From SIG452 sp045638525 (lineage in GTDB: Bacteria > Bacillota > Clostridia > UMGS1840), in NCBI GenBank assembly GCA_045638525.1, contig JAZUBQ010000005.1:1-64000 (forward strand): a DNA stretch of 64,000 nucleotides. The letters run 5' to 3'. The notes beneath the pieces were generated by a model, which did no database searches, was not told the DNA's origin, and saw nothing but the letters and a program-made list of their open reading frames with translations. The translations under genes were made by a program, and so were the position numbers. This document shows positions 60,398 through 64,000 of this stretch, in pieces; the stretch's first letter is position 1, and every line of letters starts with the position of its first letter.

Positions 60398-61792
60398 TTA
60401 AGAAATGATTTTTCCGGGATTTAATATATTTTTTTCGTCAAATACTTGTTTGATTCCTCGCATTAATGCAATGGGAGTTTCTCCATATAATTCTTTTAAG
60501 TAGCTTTTTTTGGCATAACCGATTCCGTGTTCACCGGAAACCAAACCACCAAGTTCTTTGGCTTTCTCATACATACGGTCAAAGCATTTTTGTAAAGTTT
60601 CTTCCCAATCATTTTGGTTGAGAGAATCCCGACAAATATAAATATGAAGATTTCCGTCGCCCGCATGTCCGAAGCTTGGAATACGAACATTCATTTCTTT
60701 GCTCAAAAGATGTGTGAATTTAATAAATTCATCAATTTGATTTACAGGAACAACCACATCACATTCATCCATTTCAGAGGTTGATGCTTTGATAGCTTCC
60801 AGGAAAGCTCCTCTTGCAGACCACACAGATTTTTTTCGTTCTTCGGTATCTACAATATAGGCATCAATAGCACCGATGGATAGGCAAAGTTCTGCAACAA
60901 TTTTCATATCTTCTTCTACCTGAGATTTGGTATTTCCGTCAAATGTCAAAAGAATGTAGGCATCGCTTTTTGTATCAGGAAATTTCTTTCCTAAATAACT
61001 TTCTGAAAAAAGAATGGTGTCTCTTGACATATATTCTACGGCTGTGGGAATCACTTTGGAGCGCATAATCTGCGGCACAGCCTCAATGGCACTCTTCATA
61101 TCCGGAAACGGAACCAAAAGGCTGACAGAAACCTTAGGAAGCGGAACCAGTTTTAAAATTGCTTCTGTAATAATACAAAGAGTTCCTTCGGAACCAATAA
61201 CCAAATCTTTTAAGCTATAGCCGGAACTGTTTTTTGCAACTTTACCGCCTAAGGTAAGAATTTCACCGTTTGGCATAACTACAGTCAGAGCTCTTACATA
61301 GTCTCTTGTAACACCGTATTTAACAGCTCTCATACCACCTGCATTGGTAGAAATATTTCCTCCAATGGTTGCTGATTTTTCACCCGGATCCGGCGGATAC
61401 AGAAAATCGTTTTCTTCGGCAAAAGCTGCAAGCTCCATCAGAAGAACACCGGGCTGAACCGTAACGGTCAGATTGTCTTTATCAAGTTCTAAAATTTTAT
61501 TCATAGCTGTGGTTTCAATCAGAATACCACCTTCTACTGCAACAGCAGAACCAACCAGACCGGTACCGCTGCCTCGTACTGTTACAGGAATCACCTTTTC
61601 CCACGCCAGTTTCATAATTTTAGATATTTCTTCGGTGGAATGAACACGAACCAAAACATCCGGCATTTTTTCGATACCACCCAATTCATCGTGTGCATAG
61701 TCGGCACTGATTGCATCACCGTATAATACGTGTTCCGCACCAACGATTTCGCACAGAATTTTAATATCATCCTGAGGAATTTTGTTATACAT
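60398..61792 (-). CDS. lctD: FAD-linked D-lactate/glycolate dehydrogenase subunit (LctD/GlcD-like)
   Basis: A 464-aa flavoprotein. The FAD-binding PCMH part holds RGSGTGLVGSAVAVEGG and GEKSATIGGNISTNAGG; the oxidase C-terminal part has SFGHAGDGNLHIYI and VSGEHGIGYAKK. In Acetobacterium woodii this subunit works with EtfBC-type LctB and LctC as an electron-confurcating lactate dehydrogenase. I begin at ATG 61792, which overlaps the etfA stop by eight bases, with AAGGAGG upstream. A glycolate substrate is possible. Confidence 0.88.
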   Translation of the reverse strand: MYNKIPQDDIKILCEIVGAEHVLYGDAISADYAHDELGGIEKMPDVLVRVHSTEEISKIMKLAWEKVIPVTVRGSGTGLVGSAVAVEGGILIETTAMNKILELDKDNLTVTVQPGVLLMELAAFAEENDFLYPPDPGEKSATIGGNISTNAGGMRAVKYGVTRDYVRALTVVMPNGEILTLGGKVAKNSSGYSLKDLVIGSEGTLCIITEAILKLVPLPKVSVSLLVPFPDMKSAIEAVPQIMRSKVIPTAVEYMSRDTILFSESYLGKKFPDTKSDAYILLTFDGNTKSQVEEDMKIVAELCLSIGAIDAYIVDTEERKKSVWSARGAFLEAIKASTSEMDECDVVVPVNQIDEFIKFTHLLSKEMNVRIPSFGHAGDGNLHIYICRDSLNQNDWEETLQKCFDRMYEKAKELGGLVSGEHGIGYAKKSYLKELYGETPIALMRGIKQVFDEKNILNPGKIIS

Positions 61793-62981
61793 TTTCACGT
61801 GCCTCCTTAATTTTTTCAATCAAACCGGGGAGAATTTCGTTGACGTCACCTACAATAGCATAGTGTGCAACATCAAAAATAGGTGCCGATTTATCCGTAT
61901 TGATTGCTACAATACATTCTGAGGATTTCATCCCTGCTGCAAATTGTACCGCACCTGAAATTCCAAGACAAAGAATAAATTTTGCATTTACGGTTCTTCC
62001 CGAAAGTCCGATTTGGTGCTTGGCATCAAACAGATTACCTTCTACTAAAGGTCTTGTGCACGCAACTACACCTCCCAATAAGTCTGCTAATTCCTGTGCT
62101 TGTTTCATACCGGTTTCGTTTGCAGCACCTCGGCCGACAGCGATGATTACTTCGGCTTCAGAAATATCGACATCTTTTGGCTTTGTTTCTGTTGCTAACA
62201 CGGTAATATCCGAAATCAGTTTTTCATTTTCGATTTCCATTGCGATAATTTCACCGGATAAAGTCTCGGACGGTTTCGGTTCCTGAAATACTTTATAACG
62301 AGCGGTACAAAATTGAGGGCGTGTATCAGGAGATATAATTTGTGCCATAATATTTCCGCCGAATGCAGGTCTGATTTGTACCAAATCTGTATTTTCTTTC
62401 ATCTTAAGAACTGTACAATCTGCAGTTAATCCTGCTCTGCATCTTGCGGCAACACGTGGAGCCAGTTGTCTTCCCAAATTTGTTGCGCCAACTAAAATGG
62501 AGGATGGCTTTATTTTTTCGATAAAATCGCAAAATGCTGCAGTGTAAGGTTCGATTCGATAGTCTTTAAAAGCCTCGTTATCATAAACAAAAACTTTATC
62601 TACACCATAGTGAAGAAGTTTTTTTATTTCATCCCCCAGATTATTTCCGATTACAAGAGCGTAAACCGGATGAGAAGTTACTTGAGCTAATTCTTTTGCT
62701 TTTCCTAATAATTCGTAGGTTACTCTATGTATTTTATTTGCAGAATGGTCCACATACACACAAATCCCATTCCATAAGGATTTGTCAACTGTTTCTGTTT
62801 TCTCTTCTTCAAACTGAATGATTCCGTCGCTTTTTTTCACGCAAAGCTTACACATTTTACAAGCAGAAGAAATATCTAATTTTTCGCCATCATAAGAAAT
62901 TGCACCAAAGGGACAAATTTCAATGAGCTTGTCCGCAACTTCTTTGGTAATGTTATTTTGATTGATTACAAGTTTACCCAT
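61785..62981 (-). CDS. etfA: electron transfer flavoprotein alpha subunit with N-terminal ferredoxin domain
   Basis: A 398-aa EtfA. The N-terminal 65 residues are a ferredoxin-like extension (CPFGAISYDG, then CKMCKLCVKKSDG), expected to carry one [4Fe-4S] cluster. The rest is the EtfA fold, with the FAD site in GRGAANETGMKQAQ, GGVVACTRPLVE, QIGLSGRTVNAKFIL and SGAVQFAAGMK. The ferredoxin extension is the mark of bifurcating complexes such as LctBCD and CarCDE. Start ATG 62981 follows etfB by 12 bases. Confidence 0.95.
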   Translation of the reverse strand: MGKLVINQNNITKEVADKLIEICPFGAISYDGEKLDISSACKMCKLCVKKSDGIIQFEEEKTETVDKSLWNGICVYVDHSANKIHRVTYELLGKAKELAQVTSHPVYALVIGNNLGDEIKKLLHYGVDKVFVYDNEAFKDYRIEPYTAAFCDFIEKIKPSSILVGATNLGRQLAPRVAARCRAGLTADCTVLKMKENTDLVQIRPAFGGNIMAQIISPDTRPQFCTARYKVFQEPKPSETLSGEIIAMEIENEKLISDITVLATETKPKDVDISEAEVIIAVGRGAANETGMKQAQELADLLGGVVACTRPLVEGNLFDAKHQIGLSGRTVNAKFILCLGISGAVQFAAGMKSSECIVAINTDKSAPIFDVAHYAIVGDVNEILPGLIEKIKEARENV

Positions 62982-62993
62982 CGTGTTCCCCTC

Positions 62994-63782
62994 CTATATC
63001 ATTTTACGTGCACAAATCAGTGAAAACAATGCATCGGTCTGCTCTGTCGGAGTGCCCGAAAAACTTCGTTTTTCAGTGTTTTTCTCAGGAGGGAAAATTC
63101 GTTCAACCTGAGTTGCAGAACCGTTTAATCCATAATGATTGGGGTCTTGATCCTGGAAATTGGAAAAAGTAATCATTTTGACCATATCATCAGTCACGCT
63201 TTGTTTTCTTTTATAAGATGGAAGTCTGGGTGTATTAATGTCACCATCAACGGAAATCAAACAAGGCATTTTAACAGATAAGGTAACATTTTTCTCATCA
63301 AGTGACGCAGTTAAAATTACTTGTCCATCTTCGATTTTATGAATAGAAAGCACATTAGAAACATTGGGAATACCTAAAAATTCTGCAACCTCTGCACCAA
63401 CTTGCGCAGTGTCACCATCTGTTGTTTGTTTACCACAGAAAATAATATCATAATCGCCCAGTTGTTTGATGCCTTGTGAAATGGTGTAAGCGGTCGCAAG
63501 TACGTCTGCACCGGCAAATTTACGGTCAGTTAATACTGCTCCGCCGTCAGCTCCCATACAGATTGCTTCTTCAATCACACTTTTTGCCTGAGGGGGTCCC
63601 ATGGTAATGGCATCTACCTTTCCGCCGTAGGTCTGAACCAAAGAAAGAGCAGATTCAATGGCATATAAATCGTAGGGATTCATTTTACTTTCGATACCAT
63701 CACGTTTTAATACGCCGGTAACCGGATCGACTTCCACATTGGTGGAACCGGGAACTTGTTTTACACAAACTAAAATGTTCAT
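62994..63782 (-). CDS. etfB: electron transfer flavoprotein beta subunit
   Basis: A 262-aa EtfB. The typical start MNILVCVKQVPG and the NPYDLYAIESAL and GPPQAKSVIEEAICMGADG motifs are visible. ISVDGDINTPRLPSYKRK is the ETF-beta signature region. It is the first gene of the lactate-type operon (etfB-etfA-lctD) with SD AAGGAG. Confidence 0.96.
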   Translation of the reverse strand: MNILVCVKQVPGSTNVEVDPVTGVLKRDGIESKMNPYDLYAIESALSLVQTYGGKVDAITMGPPQAKSVIEEAICMGADGGAVLTDRKFAGADVLATAYTISQGIKQLGDYDIIFCGKQTTDGDTAQVGAEVAEFLGIPNVSNVLSIHKIEDGQVILTASLDEKNVTLSVKMPCLISVDGDINTPRLPSYKRKQSVTDDMVKMITFSNFQDQDPNHYGLNGSATQVERIFPPEKNTEKRSFSGTPTEQTDALFSLICARKMI

Positions 63783-63878
63783 AGACTTCTCCTTACTATT
63801 TTATTTTTTAATATAAACTATAAAGGGTATAAATCATAGCGAAAGGTGTATACTAAAAAAGAAAAAGGAATTTTTAAT

Positions 63879-64000
63879 ATGGAAAAAAAGAGGAAAAAAT
63901 CAATATCCTTTGACTTTAGTTTAATGGATGCTTCCACATCCACTGAATGTACGGGACTCACTCCCCGTCCTCCTGTTAATGATAACGAAGAAGAATCTTA
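63879..64000 (+). CDS. start of a hypothetical protein gene, runs off the window
   Basis: Forty visible codons open with MEKKRKKSISFDFSLMDAST and continue GLTPRPPVNDNEEES. No stop before the edge. SD AAAGGAA at about 63864-63870. It resembles short acidic Pro-rich clostridial proteins with a DxSLMxAxTSxExTGLTP pattern, which I recall only as uncharacterised. It is divergent from etfB. Confidence 0.6.
   Translation, partial: MEKKRKKSISFDFSLMDASTSTECTGLTPRPPVNDNEEES

Noticed and set aside
62551..62567. GGTTCGATTC-like T-arm suggesting a tRNA
   Set aside because: It lies inside etfA, lacks an acceptor stem and other arms. No tRNA genes were found in the window.

Overview
The window is AT-rich chromosomal DNA from a Gram-positive anaerobe of the class Clostridia. 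The evidence is a Spo0A orthologue, the Gram-positive replicative polymerase PolC, the redox repressor Rex, S-layer-homology (SLH) surface proteins, FeoAB with its small cysteine-rich partner, mini-RNase III, and strong AAGGAGG-type ribosome binding sites. Most promoters I could find are sigma-A-like (TTGnnn, 17 bp, TATAAT). I see no rRNA, tRNA, CRISPR array, prophage or insertion sequence. It is a dense core chromosome with several accessory surface genes.

Layout. 0.01-4.2 kb (minus): flavin reductase (damaged at the window edge), an ABC-F ATPase, two half-size CHR (chromate-type) transporters and an AAA ATPase. 4.3-10.6 kb (plus): an SLH-anchored GH18 glycosidase, glutamate dehydrogenase, Spo0A with tandem 0A boxes upstream, a Cys-rich membrane protein and an aldo/keto reductase. 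10.8-15.8 kb (plus): secA-prfB-prfA, where prfB needs a +1 frameshift at an unusual CTT TAA site. 15.9-19.9 kb (minus): mltG, a CPBP protease, rpiB, a processive diacylglycerol glycosyltransferase and a flavodoxin-like protein. 20.1-23.0 kb (plus): galE and an SLH protein with repeated beta modules. 23.05-25.5 kb (minus): feoA-feoB-small Cys-rich protein with palindromic operators. 26.4-32.1 kb (minus): tex, mrnC, an unknown gene, a TtcA-like gene, a DUF3343 Se/S-carrier gene and a cysteine desulfurase, apparently a sulfur-relay/tRNA-thiolation module behind an RNA-metabolism pair. 32.2-33.9 kb: a TetR regulator divergent from a CDF metal exporter, with a 29-bp operator between them. 34.0-41.1 kb (plus): an OFA transporter, a small kinase-like NTPase, an SGNH hydrolase, a CCA-adding enzyme, dCMP deaminase, glucose-6-phosphate isomerase and an orphan P-loop protein. 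41.4-50.8 kb (plus): acnA-icd-rex-polC-mnmM-tatD, preceded by a Rex-like site and a leader hairpin. 51.2-63.8 kb (minus): a surface-protein locus and, upstream of it, an etfB-etfA-lctD set of the electron-confurcating lactate dehydrogenase type. The last 120 bp begin a plus-strand gene that runs off the window.

How the parts fit. The metabolic genes suggest an amino-acid and/or lactate-using anaerobe: NADP-type GDH, LctBCD-like lactate oxidation, an OFA monocarboxylate carrier, and aconitase plus isocitrate dehydrogenase for glutamate synthesis, with Rex linking NADH/NAD+ to that operon. Iron supply (Feo) and sulfur transfer (desulfurase/carrier/TtcA) would serve the Fe-S enzymes. The best candidates for new biology are the UAA-type prfB frameshift site, the secreted-protein locus in which neighbours share a beta domain and one carries recent large tandem repeats, the sulfur-relay operon with its unassigned PAS/HATPase-like member, and the AAA ATPase joined to paired CHR transporters.
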